Assembly (NCBI GenBank): GCA_009929735.1
Contig: RZZU01000002.1
Coordinates: 62,001 to 126,000 of the forward strand
DNA from: Clostridia bacterium
GTDB lineage: Bacteria > Bacillota > Clostridia > Lachnospirales > Anaerotignaceae
Length of the DNA stretch: 64,000 nucleotides
Direction: 5' to 3'
Of the stretch, positions 20,465 through 29,097 are shown one piece after another. A model generated the notes under the pieces. It did no database searches. It saw only the letters and a program-made list of their open reading frames with translations, and was not told where the DNA came from. How positions within the stretch are numbered: position 1 is the first letter of the stretch; each line of letters starts with the position of its first letter. The position numbers were made by a program, and so were the translations under genes.

Positions 20465-21634
20465 ATGACTGAAAAATTGTATTATAAAAATGCGTATGAA
20501 ACCAAATTCAAAGGGGTTGTACTTTCTTGCGAAAAAAACGCAGAAGGCTGTTATCATATTATTCTGGACAAAACGTTATTTTACCCTGAAGGGGGAGGAC
20601 AGCCTGCGGACAAAGGGACTTTGGGCGGCGTTTGTGTAGTTGATGTTCATGAGAAAAACGGAGAGATTATTCATTATGCAGAGATGCCTTTGGAAGCAGG
20701 ACTTGAGGTGGTCGGAGAAATCAACTGGGAGCATCGTTTTGATTTGATGCAAAACCATTCGGGTGAACATATCCTTTCCGGGATTATCTGTAAAAAATAT
20801 GGCTGCGATAACGTTGGTTTTCACATGGGCAAGGAGAAAATCACCATTGATTTGAATACACAAATTCCCGAGGAGGATTTGCCTTTGCTGGAGAAGACGG
20901 CGAACGAGGCGATTTGGGAAAATACGCCCCTCACTATTTTTTATCCCGAAAAAGAGGAACTGCATCGGATGGAATATCGCAGTAAAATTGAGCTTACAGG
21001 AGAAGTAAGAATTGTAAAGGCAGGGGAATACGATTGCTGTGCCTGCTGTGGAACCCACGTAAGGCTTGCAGGAGAAATCGGTATGATAAAGATTGTTGGG
21101 GTGCAGAATTATAAGGGTGGTACCAGATTGGAATTGCTTTGCGGAAAAAGAGGCTTGGCGTATTATCAAAAGCTTCATCAGGCGGCTCATGAGGTGGGCA
21201 GAGCACTTTCTGTACAGGCGGAGAAAATCGGAAATGCGGTGAACAAGCTTTTAATAGAAAAGGAAGGCTATGCTCAAGAGCTGCGAAAATGGAAATGGGA
21301 GGCTTTTTTGAATAAAATTGAGAAATTGCCAAAGGATACGGAAAATGTATTGATTTTCGAAGAGGGTCTAGGCGCAAAGGATTTGACAGCATTGGCAGAT
21401 TTGGCTGCCCGACAAACCAAGGGGCGGGCAATGGTCTTAACTTCTTCAGAAAATGGGTTTGCCTTTGTTTTGGTAAGCTGCAAAAAAGATGCCCGAGAGC
21501 TTGCTGAGGAATTAAAGAAATCTTTTGATTGCAAAGGCGGAGGCAAAGGCGAGGCGGTACAGGGCAGGCTGAATGGGGACAAGGCTGAAATCATGGGCTT
21601 TTTTCAAGAAAAAGGGTTTCTTTTGGCAAAATAA
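20465..21634 (+). CDS. AlaX-type alanyl-tRNA editing protein with DHHA1 domain
   Basis: Freestanding relative of the editing half of alanyl-tRNA synthetase, expected to hydrolyse mischarged Ser- or Gly-tRNA-Ala. 389 residues, start ATG behind CAGGAGGCGG. The N-terminal TGS-like/AlaX part has FYPEGGGQPAD, and the zinc site is formed by HSGEH (about residues 99-103) and CCGTH (about 195-199). The C-terminal part (about 255-389) resembles DHHA1, with the glycine-rich KGGGKGEAVQGR. This long form is common in Clostridia. Substrate preference cannot be read from the sequence. Confidence 0.88.
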   Translation: MTEKLYYKNAYETKFKGVVLSCEKNAEGCYHIILDKTLFYPEGGGQPADKGTLGGVCVVDVHEKNGEIIHYAEMPLEAGLEVVGEINWEHRFDLMQNHSGEHILSGIICKKYGCDNVGFHMGKEKITIDLNTQIPEEDLPLLEKTANEAIWENTPLTIFYPEKEELHRMEYRSKIELTGEVRIVKAGEYDCCACCGTHVRLAGEIGMIKIVGVQNYKGGTRLELLCGKRGLAYYQKLHQAAHEVGRALSVQAEKIGNAVNKLLIEKEGYAQELRKWKWEAFLNKIEKLPKDTENVLIFEEGLGAKDLTALADLAARQTKGRAMVLTSSENGFAFVLVSCKKDARELAEELKKSFDCKGGGKGEAVQGRLNGDKAEIMGFFQEKGFLLAK

Positions 21635-21801
21635 AGAATTTCAAACATTCCATTTTGGCGTACAACATTTTTTGCTTTGCGATATAAAAAAGGAGTTTCA
21701 AACGATATTGATTTGAAAAATTAATAAATTCTTTTGAATTTCATTCGGATTTCTTACGGTTCAAAAAAAAGAATTGTGATACTATATAGGAGAAAGGTTT
21801 G

Positions 21802-23061
21802 GTGTTTAGATTGGGAAACTTTCAAAGAAACAGAGAAAAGCTGCAAAGCAGATTACCAGAGGATAGCGTTGCTGTGCTTTTTGCGGGGCAGGCACCTTAT
21901 AAACGTGGGGATGAGCAATATCCCTTTTCCCCTGACCGCAATTTTTACTATATGACGGGGATAGAACGGGAAAATTGTATATTATTTATGGCAAAGACAG
22001 CCTCGGGTATGACGACTACTTTATATATACCTCGTGACAATGGGATATTGGCAAAATGGGTAGGAGCAACGATCACAGCCGAGGAAGCAAAGCAGAAATC
22101 AGAGATTGAAAACATCGAATTTGTGGATGGATTTCGAAAGGATTTTGCGGAATTTATATTTAAGCATAACATCAAAACGGTTTTTCTGGATTTGGAAAAC
22201 AGAGATTGGAATGCTCTGCCCACTGCCGCCCTTACCTTTGCGAAGGACTTAAGAGAAAAATATCCAGCAGTTGGCATTCAAGATTTATATCCTGTTTTCA
22301 GCGATTTTCGCCTGTTGAAAGAAGACTGGGAATTGGAACGTATGCGCAAGGCAATGGAGATAACGGAAAAAGGCTTTCTTGCGATGATGGAAAACGCCCG
22401 CAGCGGTATGGTGGAGTACGAAATAGAAGCTTATTTTGACTTTGTTCTGACCAAAAGCGGCGTTCGGCAAAAGGCATTTCAAACCATTGCGGCAGCAGGC
22501 AAAAGAGGGATGATTCTCCATTATGTTGAAAATAATCAGCAAACCAAGGACGGCGATTTGATTTTAGTGGATGCCGGTGCACAAATGGATTGGTATAACG
22601 GAGATATTACCCGTACCTTTCCTGTAAGCGGAACCTTTACGGAAAGGCAAAAAACGGTTTACAACATTGTGTTATCGGGGCAGAAAAAGGTCGTTGAAAC
22701 CATTCGCCCTGATGTCCCTTTTTCTCGCTTAAACGAAGTATTAAAAGAGCACTATTTTGAGGAATTGAAAAAAATCGGACTGGTGGAAACCAAGGACGAT
22801 GTTGCAAAATATTATTACCATGGTATCAGCCACTATTTAGGCGCAGAAACCCATGATATTGGTCGATATATGGATCGGGATTTACAGGCAGGTATGGTTC
22901 TGACCGTGGAGCCGGGGCTGTATATTGAAGAATGGGAAATCGGTATTCGCATTGAGGATGATGTTTTGGTAACAAAAGACGGATGCGAAGTAATGACCCA
23001 AAATTTGATTCGTACCGTTGAGGAAATTGAGGCATTTATGGCTAAAGGAAGAGAAGCATGA
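21802..23061 (+). CDS. Aminopeptidase P family metallopeptidase (Xaa-Pro)
   Basis: Creatinase-fold M24B peptidase that removes the N-terminal residue before proline. GTG 21802 (419 residues) is preferred, behind AGGAGAAAGG; TTG 21799 or 21811 are close alternatives. An N-terminal aminopeptidase-P domain (to about residue 170) precedes the pita-bread domain. Metal ligands are visible: the two aspartates in DAGAQMDWYNGDITRTF, the histidine in GISHYLGAETHD, and the glutamates in TVEPGLYIEEW and IRIEDDVLV. Overlaps the next gene by 4 bases (ATGA). Confidence 0.92.
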   Translation: MFRLGNFQRNREKLQSRLPEDSVAVLFAGQAPYKRGDEQYPFSPDRNFYYMTGIERENCILFMAKTASGMTTTLYIPRDNGILAKWVGATITAEEAKQKSEIENIEFVDGFRKDFAEFIFKHNIKTVFLDLENRDWNALPTAALTFAKDLREKYPAVGIQDLYPVFSDFRLLKEDWELERMRKAMEITEKGFLAMMENARSGMVEYEIEAYFDFVLTKSGVRQKAFQTIAAAGKRGMILHYVENNQQTKDGDLILVDAGAQMDWYNGDITRTFPVSGTFTERQKTVYNIVLSGQKKVVETIRPDVPFSRLNEVLKEHYFEELKKIGLVETKDDVAKYYYHGISHYLGAETHDIGRYMDRDLQAGMVLTVEPGLYIEEWEIGIRIEDDVLVTKDGCEVMTQNLIRTVEEIEAFMAKGREA

Positions 23062-23774
23062 GCTTGAAAGAAACTGATTTATATGAGCCGATACGCCTTT
23101 TTTTGGAAAATGCAGGCTATCAGGTACAGGCAGAGGTGAAGCATTGCGATATTGCCGCTGTCAAAGACGGTCAAACGGTTATTATTGAGCTGAAAATGCG
23201 CTTTAACCTAAAATTGGTGTATCAGGGTTTGGAGCGGCAAAGCTTGACGGATCAGGTTTATGTTGCGATCCCTCGCCCTGAGAAGGGGCAGAGGGAGAAG
23301 GCTTGGAAGGATATGCTAAAGCTGTTAAAGCGTTTGGAGCTTGGCTTGATTACCGTTGCTTTGGATAGCCCGTTGCAAACGGTGGATGTGGTTTTAGAGC
23401 CATCCGATAGCTTGGTGCGAAAAAACAGGAAAAAACAGGAGCGTTTGCAGGCGGAGCTTGAAAATCGTCAGCTTGCCGAGAATGTAGGAGGCATGACAAG
23501 ACGAAAGATTATGACTGCTTATCGTGAAAAAGCAATTGAGCTTTGCTGTATCATGGAGCCGCTTGGACAAATTTCCTTGAAGGAATTGAGAGAATTGGGG
23601 AAAGCGGATAAATACGCTGCAATGTTACGAAGCAATGTTTACCAATGGTTTGAGCGAATGGAAAAGGGCGTTTACGGACTCTCTCCGCTTGGCAAAGAGG
23701 CTCTGGACTCCATGGATTATGAAAATGCGGTTCGTTTTTACAGAGCGGTTTACAGGAAGGAAAATGAAAAATGA
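23058..23774 (+). CDS. DUF2161-like putative PD-(D/E)XK nuclease-fold protein
   Basis: 238 residues, overlapping the peptidase gene by ATGA, so translationally coupled. The N-terminal part resembles the DUF2161 group predicted to have a PD-(D/E)XK nuclease fold: a glutamate in EVKHCDIAAVKDG and the core pair in TVIIELKMRF (residues about 25-48). The middle is basic and helical (RKNRKKQERLQAELENR), and the C-terminus looks like a winged helix (ISLKELRELGKADKY). Function unknown; assignment is from pattern only. Confidence 0.7.
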   Translation: MSLKETDLYEPIRLFLENAGYQVQAEVKHCDIAAVKDGQTVIIELKMRFNLKLVYQGLERQSLTDQVYVAIPRPEKGQREKAWKDMLKLLKRLELGLITVALDSPLQTVDVVLEPSDSLVRKNRKKQERLQAELENRQLAENVGGMTRRKIMTAYREKAIELCCIMEPLGQISLKELRELGKADKYAAMLRSNVYQWFERMEKGVYGLSPLGKEALDSMDYENAVRFYRAVYRKENEK

Positions 23775-24145
23775 GTATTTTGGGTAACATTCTTTGGCTG
23801 ATTTTTGGCGGACTTTTTACGGCAATTGGCTGGTTTTTGGCAGGGATTGTTTGCTGCATCACCATTATTGGAATTCCCATTGGGTTACAGTGCTTTAAGT
23901 TTGCAAAAATGGTAATGTGGCCTTTTGGTACTCAGATTTATTATGGAAATTTAGGTTCAGGGTCTATTATTTTAAATGTAATTTGGGTTCTATTATGCGG
24001 CCTTGAATTAGCGATAGGTTCTTTGGGCATGGGCATTGCGTGCTGCATAACAATTATTGGAATACCCTTTGGGATTCAGCATTTTAAATTTGCGGGGCTT
24101 GCCTTATTTCCGTTTGGTGCTCAAATTCGCAGAGGTTTATTATAA
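23771..24145 (+). CDS. yccF: YccF-family inner membrane protein
   Basis: 124-residue membrane protein made of two similar halves, each with GxxxxIGWFL/GSLGMGIA then CCITIIGIPxGxQxFKFA (residues about 16-50 and 80-110), the hallmark of the YccF/DUF307 family. Overlaps the upstream gene by 4 bases. Function of the family is unknown. Probably co-transcribed with the peptidase and DUF2161-like genes. Confidence 0.88.
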   Translation: MSILGNILWLIFGGLFTAIGWFLAGIVCCITIIGIPIGLQCFKFAKMVMWPFGTQIYYGNLGSGSIILNVIWVLLCGLELAIGSLGMGIACCITIIGIPFGIQHFKFAGLALFPFGAQIRRGLL

Positions 24146-24175
24146 AATATTAACAATAAAGAGAGGGGTAATAAG

Positions 24176-24496
24176 ATGATTGTAACAACGACAAACAGTA
24201 TAGAGGGAAAAGAAATTGTAACCTATCAGGGAATTGTTTTTGGCGAGGTTATCGCTGGGGTAAACTTTGTGAAGGATATGATGGCGGGATTAAGCAATTT
24301 TTTTGGCGGAAGATCCGCAACATATGAGGAAGAATTGATTAACGCAAGAGAACAGGCGATTGCTGAAATGGTAAAAAGAGCCGCCGCAATGGGCGCAAAT
24401 GCCATTGTAGGCGTAGACGTTGATTATGAAGTGTTGGGAGCGGATAACGGGATGCTTATGGTTTCTGTTTCCGGTACGGCGGTCATTTGCAAATAA
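24176..24496 (+). CDS. YbjQ/UPF0145 family protein
   Basis: 106-residue soluble protein of the YbjQ (DUF74) heavy-metal-binding-like family: [25 protein letters not shown], the [28 protein letters not shown] region and a C-terminal beta strand ([11 protein letters not shown]). Normal length. The start has AGAGAGGGG upstream, 30 bases after yccF, so likely the last gene of that operon. Biochemical role unknown. Confidence 0.9.
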   Translation: MIVTTTNSIEGKEIVTYQGIVFGEVIAGVNFVKDMMAGLSNFFGGRSATYEEELINAREQAIAEMVKRAAAMGANAIVGVDVDYEVLGADNGMLMVSVSGTAVICK

Positions 24497-24519
24497 TGCT
24501 GTGACTTTTCTACTGCATT

Positions 24520-24751
24520 CAGACTGTCGAAAAACCTTGGGCGACGCCCTCTCAATGCCAAGATAGGGCAGATGGCGGGAGCCGGCTTTTGCGTAGCAAA
24601 ACTGATGACCCCTGCTTGCTTTTTATAAAAAGAAGACCAAAAACTTATTTATAAATCTCATGTTCATGGGGTTTATAACGGGTCAAGGGTGGAACCCTTG
24701 TGGGTGTTTGAGGGCAAAGCCATCAAGGTTTTGACTTTATCGACACACTAA
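24520..24751. repeat. Family B intergenic repeat, copy 1
   Basis: About 232 bp. Ends are imperfect inverted repeats (CAGACTGTCGA at 24520-24530; TCGACACACTA at 24740-24750). It shares with copies at 40742-40957 and 47805-48091 the blocks CCTTGGGCG, CCAAGATAGGGCAGA, TGATGACCCC, CTTGCTTTTT, GGGTCAAGGGTG and CCCTTGTGGGTGTTTGAGG. Non-coding. Between it and the leftward gene at 25008 I see only a 9-bp inverted repeat, GGCTTGCCT (24752-24760) with AGGCAAGCC (24777-24785). Confidence 0.75.
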
Positions 24752-25007
24752 GGCTTGCCTTTTTGCATATTGCACAAGGCAAGCCCTTATATTTATTAAG
24801 TTACTTTGAAATAATTGCCCAAGAAAACAACCTTGCCATTGTATCACAATCGAAACCAATACATCAGTTGCTTTGCGTGAGTTCTGACCCCAAAAGTGCT
24901 TGCCCCAAAAATCGCCATTTCGTGAATTTTTGAAAGAACGGACGCACTTATTTTGGCTATTCCCCTTGTATTGAAATGCTTTATGATTAGAGCAACTTCA
25001 TCAAAAA

Positions 25008-25469
25008 TTACTCTTCACAGTCTGTTTCTATTTTAGATATTCTTTTGTGATACAACATCAGAGAGAAGCTTAAGGCAATCAGGGTTAATACAAATACGGA
25101 AATAAACATAAAAAGTGCGGTTGCCACTGATCCAAGGAGGGAATGATATTTTACATAGGAAGAAACGAAATAAATCAAGCCGCATACCGAGGCAGAAATA
25201 AGGCTGAGTTTAACATTTGTTTTTCCGTTTGGTTTTAGCTTTCTGTCCCATATTCCGTTTTTCAGGCAGCTTATGCCTAAATACAGGGAAAGGGACATAA
25301 AAATAATCCATTCACCGCAAATGGAACGCATCGTACCCTCATCGAAGAGTAACGTCTGGATTAATATTGTGGCAAGCAAACCCCAAAAAGCAAACCAACA
25401 CCCATTATGCTCGATTTTTAAAAGCTTTTGTTCCTGCATTTCATCCAAGCTATTCTTTTCCTTCTTCAT
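25008..25469 (-). CDS. Four-helix membrane protein paired with an XRE regulator
   Basis: 153 residues from the ATG at 25469 (MKKEKNSLDEMQEQK), which has GGGGAGG nine bases upstream; in-frame starts further up lie on top of that site. A charged N-terminus is followed by four predicted membrane segments (near residues 25-42, 60-78, 95-112, 122-145) and a charged end. It overlaps the upstream XRE gene by 20 bases. Such regulator plus small membrane protein pairs (DUF6773/DUF3796-like) are common in Firmicutes; function unknown. Confidence 0.7.
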   Translation of the reverse strand: MKKEKNSLDEMQEQKLLKIEHNGCWFAFWGLLATILIQTLLFDEGTMRSICGEWIIFMSLSLYLGISCLKNGIWDRKLKPNGKTNVKLSLISASVCGLIYFVSSYVKYHSLLGSVATALFMFISVFVLTLIALSFSLMLYHKRISKIETDCEE

Positions 25470-25671
25470 TACTATCATCCTCCCCAAAAAGATCATCTAA
25501 AGATTTTCCTAGTACCTTACAAATTGCTCTGCATAATTTTATGGTGGGGTTATATTCGCCCTGCTCAATGGCATTCATTGTCTGTCTGGAAATACCTACT
25601 TTTTCCGCAAGTTGCTTCTGCGTCATGTCCAGTTGGGCACGAGCAACTTTAATCGAAATATTTCTTCCCAT
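25450..25671 (-). CDS. XRE-family helix-turn-helix regulator
   Basis: 73-residue Cro/C1-type DNA-binding protein. The helix-turn-helix is ARAQLDMTQKQLAEKVGIS followed by RQTMNAIEQGEYNPT (residues about 10-45), and the tail KSLDDLFGEDDSNEEGKE is acidic. Start ATG behind AGAGGTGAT. It overlaps the membrane-protein gene and probably regulates the pair and itself. Confidence 0.88.
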   Translation of the reverse strand: MGRNISIKVARAQLDMTQKQLAEKVGISRQTMNAIEQGEYNPTIKLCRAICKVLGKSLDDLFGEDDSNEEGKE

Positions 25672-25691
25672 GTCATCACCTCTGTGAGAAT

Positions 25692-25718
25692 ATTATACTA
25701 AAAGTTACTTTGTGTCAA
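25692..25718 (-). promoter_or_regulatory. Promoter of the XRE/membrane pair
   Basis: On the minus strand TTGACA (25713-25718) and TATAAT (25692-25697), both consensus hexamers, are separated by a short 15-base spacer, about 20 bases before the XRE start. The short spacer may signal activator dependence. Confidence 0.55.
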
Positions 25719-25872
25719 GTATATACGACAAAAAATATATTATACTATAATTATTGTCGCAATCAGTGATTTTAGGATGGGAGAAAGCTAAAGTTTTTTT
25801 GAGATAAAAAAGACTGCAACAGCTAGAAATATATGTTAAAATAAAATAAAAACATAGAAATGGGGGGTAAAA

Positions 25873-25935
25873 ATGAGGTTAACCATTGCTTTTTCTCCAT
25901 GCAAAGTTATTTCTCATTGCGTTTGCATGGAGTAG
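25873..25935 (+). CDS. Possible 20-residue cysteine-rich small ORF
   Basis: An ATG preceded by TGGGGGGTAAAA opens a 20-codon frame whose product (MRLTIAFSPCKVISHCVCME) has three cysteines. A perfect 11-bp inverted repeat, CTCCATGCAAA (25895-25905) and TTTGCATGGAG (25922-25932), lies inside it, so translation and RNA folding would compete. It ends 135 bases before the ceramidase-like gene. It may be a leader peptide or chance; the rest of 25719-26069 holds nothing I recognise. Confidence 0.25.
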   Translation: MRLTIAFSPCKVISHCVCME

Positions 25936-26069
25936 ATGTTTTTGAAATGACTTTGCACTTTTATCAATTAAGATAAAATACTTTTCGGTTTTTGAAAGGG
26001 TATTTTGGCGGCGGAATGACTGCCGCAGTAATGTTGGTCTATCTTAATGAAACATAAAAGGAGTAAGGT

Positions 26070-27386
26070 ATGATGAAAAATCAAGGAATATATGAAAAAA
26101 TAGACACAGTGTATTTTGCATATCAGGAAGTGGATATTACACCCAAAAAACCTGTTCAAACCATTGGCTTTGGACGGCAGGATGAGCAATCCAGGGGGGT
26201 ATTGCAGGGCCTTTTGGCGCAGGTTTCCCTTTGGCAATATGAAGTAGAAAGTTGCTGCTTGGTTGCCATCGACCATATCGGCTTTTCGAAGCAGCATGGA
26301 GATGCTTTGCGCTGTGCAATCGGCACATTGCTTGGTGTTGGGATGGAAAAAATAATGCTTTGCTTTTCTCATACTCATTCTGCACCCAACGATACAGCGG
26401 AAAAGGAATATGCAGACTTTGTAGACGAGCAAATTAAAAAAGCCGTCATTTTAGCCAGGAAAAAGCTTGCGCCCATCAAAGGGGTATGGGGAAATGCTTA
26501 CGGTGAAATTGGACTGAACCGCAGGGTGGACAGCCAAGCATTGGACAATAGAATTGGAATTTTCAAGGCGGTTGACGCTGAAAGTGGTGTTTTAAAGCTG
26601 TTGCTGTTGCGCTTAACCGCCCATGCAAATGTTTTAAAGGGAGATAATTATTTGATTTCCCCTGACTATTTTGGCACCGTTCGTGATGTGTTGCAGCAAA
26701 AGTTTGTCTGCCCCGTTATGGTGACACAAGGTGCCTCTGGCAACGTCGCTCCCAAGTATTTTTGTTCTGCCCTAACACCGCCCGATGCCTGTGATTCTCG
26801 GTTTATCCGTTCTGAAAGGGCATTAAACGATATGGCTGAGGAGGTTATGCGTCAGGTTGAGAAAACCATAGCTTCCACACGGCCTGTTGCTTTGCGAAGC
26901 TTGAAAATGTATTCCGCATGGATTGATTTATATGCGGATATTCCATGGTATGAGCGGGCGGTTGGAATTGCCGAGGAGGCAAAGAAATATGCTGGGATTG
27001 ACGGAGCTTTGTGGCTGGCTGAGGTGCGTCGATTGCAAAGGGAAGGCATAAAAACACAAAGGGATACCACGGAAATTCAGTATTTTTCCACGGGAAATGG
27101 CTGTTTCTGCGGCGTGGCAAACGAAATCATGTGTGAATTTGCTTTGCGGTCACAAGCAATGATACAAAACGATCATTTTTATTTCGGCGGATATACCAAT
27201 GGATGTACGGGGTATTTCCCGACGGAAGAGGAGTATGATAAAGGCGGTTATGAGGTTTATTGGTCTATGCTCATCTTTTATATCTATCATGGGCGTGTAT
27301 TCCCCCTAAATCGTGATTCTTGTGCGTTGTTGATTCAAGCAGTGGTTGAATATGCACCTTCCTTTGAAGAAATTTTTGAGGAATAA
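26070..27386 (+). CDS. Neutral/alkaline ceramidase-like hydrolase, putative
   Basis: 438 residues, start ATG (or the adjacent second ATG) behind AAGGAG. Features of the neutral ceramidase N-terminal family are an opening beta strand with DITP, the metal-site-like FSHTHSAPN (residues about 99-107), GASGNVAPKY (about 224-233) and GGYTNGCTGYFPTEEEYDKG near residue 375. No signal peptide, so a cytosolic enzyme. Substrate unknown; the family includes many uncharacterised bacterial hydrolases. It is followed by a terminator and then dpaL. Confidence 0.7.
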   Translation: MMKNQGIYEKIDTVYFAYQEVDITPKKPVQTIGFGRQDEQSRGVLQGLLAQVSLWQYEVESCCLVAIDHIGFSKQHGDALRCAIGTLLGVGMEKIMLCFSHTHSAPNDTAEKEYADFVDEQIKKAVILARKKLAPIKGVWGNAYGEIGLNRRVDSQALDNRIGIFKAVDAESGVLKLLLLRLTAHANVLKGDNYLISPDYFGTVRDVLQQKFVCPVMVTQGASGNVAPKYFCSALTPPDACDSRFIRSERALNDMAEEVMRQVEKTIASTRPVALRSLKMYSAWIDLYADIPWYERAVGIAEEAKKYAGIDGALWLAEVRRLQREGIKTQRDTTEIQYFSTGNGCFCGVANEIMCEFALRSQAMIQNDHFYFGGYTNGCTGYFPTEEEYDKGGYEVYWSMLIFYIYHGRVFPLNRDSCALLIQAVVEYAPSFEEIFEE

Positions 27387-27410
27387 AGTTGTGCATTTTC
27401 ACGAGAATAT

Positions 27411-27444
27411 GGCATTGGGGTTTCAAAACAGCCATGCCTTTTTT
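27411..27444 (+). terminator. Terminator after the ceramidase-like gene
   Basis: GGCAT (27411-27415) and ATGCC (27434-27438) with a possible inner GG/CC extension, followed by TTTTTT. Short stem, so moderate confidence. Confidence 0.55.
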
Positions 27445-27527
27445 CGTATTTTAAGCTGCATATTGGGGGAAAATGAGGGGTTTATATACTGAAAAGAGGA
27501 AAGCATTCTGATTAAGGGAGGGATTTC

Positions 27528-28727
27528 ATGAAAGAAGAATTCAAGCTTGTGCAATATGACAGACGAAACAGACAAAAGGGTGATTTGAGCCGTTTCAGCT
27601 TGGAAAATGCAAGAAGGGTACAGACGTTTCACAGCAGTTTTCCGATATATTCCAAAACACCTTTCGTCACATTAAGCAATACCGCAAAGGAACTGGGGCT
27701 GGGTAATGTTTATATAAAGGACGAGTCGTTTCGCTTTGGACTGAATGCCTTTAAGGTTTTGGGTGGCAGTTTTGCCATAGGCAATGTCATTGCCCAAAAA
27801 ATGGGGAAAAGCATTGAAAATTTTACATACAGGGATTTGATTTCAGAGGAAACAAGGCGCAATGCGGGAGAGATAACCTTTGTAACAGCAACTGATGGAA
27901 ACCACGGCAGAGGGGTTGCGTGGACAGCAAGCGCACTCAAACACAAAGCTGTGGTCTATATGCCAAAGGGCAGTGCCAAGGAGCGGCTGGAGAATATTTT
28001 GGGGGAGGGCGCAGAGGCTTCAATTACTGAGCTTAATTATGACGATGCCGTTCGTTTCGCCCATAAGCAGGCTGAGGAAAACGGTTGGATTATGGTGCAG
28101 GATACTGCATGGGAGGGATACGAGGATATTCCCCTGTGGATTATGCAGGGATATGCAACAATGGCATATGAGGCATATACCCAATTAGCCGAAAGGCCCA
28201 CGCATATTTTTCTGCAAGCAGGGGTTGCGTCTATGGCTGGTGCGGTTACGGCTTTTTTTGCTTCCCTTTACAAAGAGGAATGTCCGATTATCACCATTGT
28301 TGAGCCGAATAAGGCGGATTGCATTTTCCGTACGGCAGAGGCAATGGACGGAAAGCTGCACTATGTCACAGGGGAAATGGACACCATTATGGCAGGCTTG
28401 GCTTGCGGCGAGCCTTGTAGTATTGGTTGGGATATTTTGAAGGAATACGGAGACAATTTTATTTCCTGCCCTGATTATGCGGCGGCGCAGGGGATGCGGA
28501 TACTTGGAAACCCCGCAAAAGGGGACGAGCGTATCATTTCCGGAGAAAGCGGTGCGGCCGCCTTTGGCTGTCTTACTGAAATCATGAGAAATCCTTCTTT
28601 GAGAGAGTGGAAGGAAAAGCTGATGCTGGATGAAAACGCACGGGTTTTATGCTTTAGCACCGAGGGAGATACGGATCAGAGCGGGTATCAATCCATTGTT
28701 TGGGATGGAGCATTTCCCGAAAAATGA
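27528..28727 (+). CDS. dpaL: Diaminopropionate ammonia-lyase
   Basis: PLP enzyme of fold type II that splits 2,3-diaminopropionate to pyruvate and ammonia. 399 residues, near the E. coli YgeX length. Start ATG behind AAGGGAGGG. The PLP lysine is in RFGLNAFKVLGG (near residue 76), the substrate/phosphate region is TATDGNHGRGVAW, and a glycine-rich stretch is ISGESGAAAFG. It is monocistronic here, without the purine-catabolism genes that surround ygeX in E. coli. Confidence 0.9.
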   Translation: MKEEFKLVQYDRRNRQKGDLSRFSLENARRVQTFHSSFPIYSKTPFVTLSNTAKELGLGNVYIKDESFRFGLNAFKVLGGSFAIGNVIAQKMGKSIENFTYRDLISEETRRNAGEITFVTATDGNHGRGVAWTASALKHKAVVYMPKGSAKERLENILGEGAEASITELNYDDAVRFAHKQAEENGWIMVQDTAWEGYEDIPLWIMQGYATMAYEAYTQLAERPTHIFLQAGVASMAGAVTAFFASLYKEECPIITIVEPNKADCIFRTAEAMDGKLHYVTGEMDTIMAGLACGEPCSIGWDILKEYGDNFISCPDYAAAQGMRILGNPAKGDERIISGESGAAAFGCLTEIMRNPSLREWKEKLMLDENARVLCFSTEGDTDQSGYQSIVWDGAFPEK

Positions 28728-28994
28728 AATGAAAAAGAATGAAGCACAAAATGCATTCTAGCTAAAACAGGAGAGCTACATTGAAACAAAGAATAAAACG
28801 GCATAATTTTGAATATTTTCTGCTTCTTTCGTCGGCAGAAGAGGATGAAATGATTTTAGCAGGCGGACAAATCCGAAAGAAATGAAAGGTATTTTCAATA
28901 TTGCATAGATAATTAAAGCTATGGCGTGTTTATGTAAATATTTTTGAAGGTTTTGCTCCTTCCTAATAAAGGCAGGAATATGAGTTATTGAAAG

Positions 28995-29028
28995 GGATTG
29001 TTTCGAAAATACGGAGCAATCCTTTTTT
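28995..29028 (+). terminator. Terminator-like hairpin in the dpaL-ltaS gap, + strand
   Basis: GGATTG (28995-29000) and CAATCC (29017-29022) pair and are followed by TTTTTT. It lies 270 bases after dpaL, and no gene was seen between them. Confidence 0.55.
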
Positions 29029-29030
29029 GC

Positions 29031-29076
29031 GAAAAAACCTATGCTTGTCGGCACATAATACGGCGGCAAGCATAGG
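29031..29076 (-). terminator. Terminator of the LTA-synthase-like gene
   Basis: CCTATGCTTG (29038-29047) and CAAGCATAGG (29067-29076) form a perfect 10-bp stem. Read on the minus strand it is followed by TTTTTTCG, 22 bases after the end of the leftward gene. Confidence 0.8.
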
Positions 29077-29097
29077 TAACATTGACTCAAATCAGGG

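Noticed and set aside
24520..24751. CRISPR array or retron in the repeat-rich gaps
   Set aside because: The repeats are not direct, regular or spacer-separated, and no cas or reverse transcriptase gene is present.
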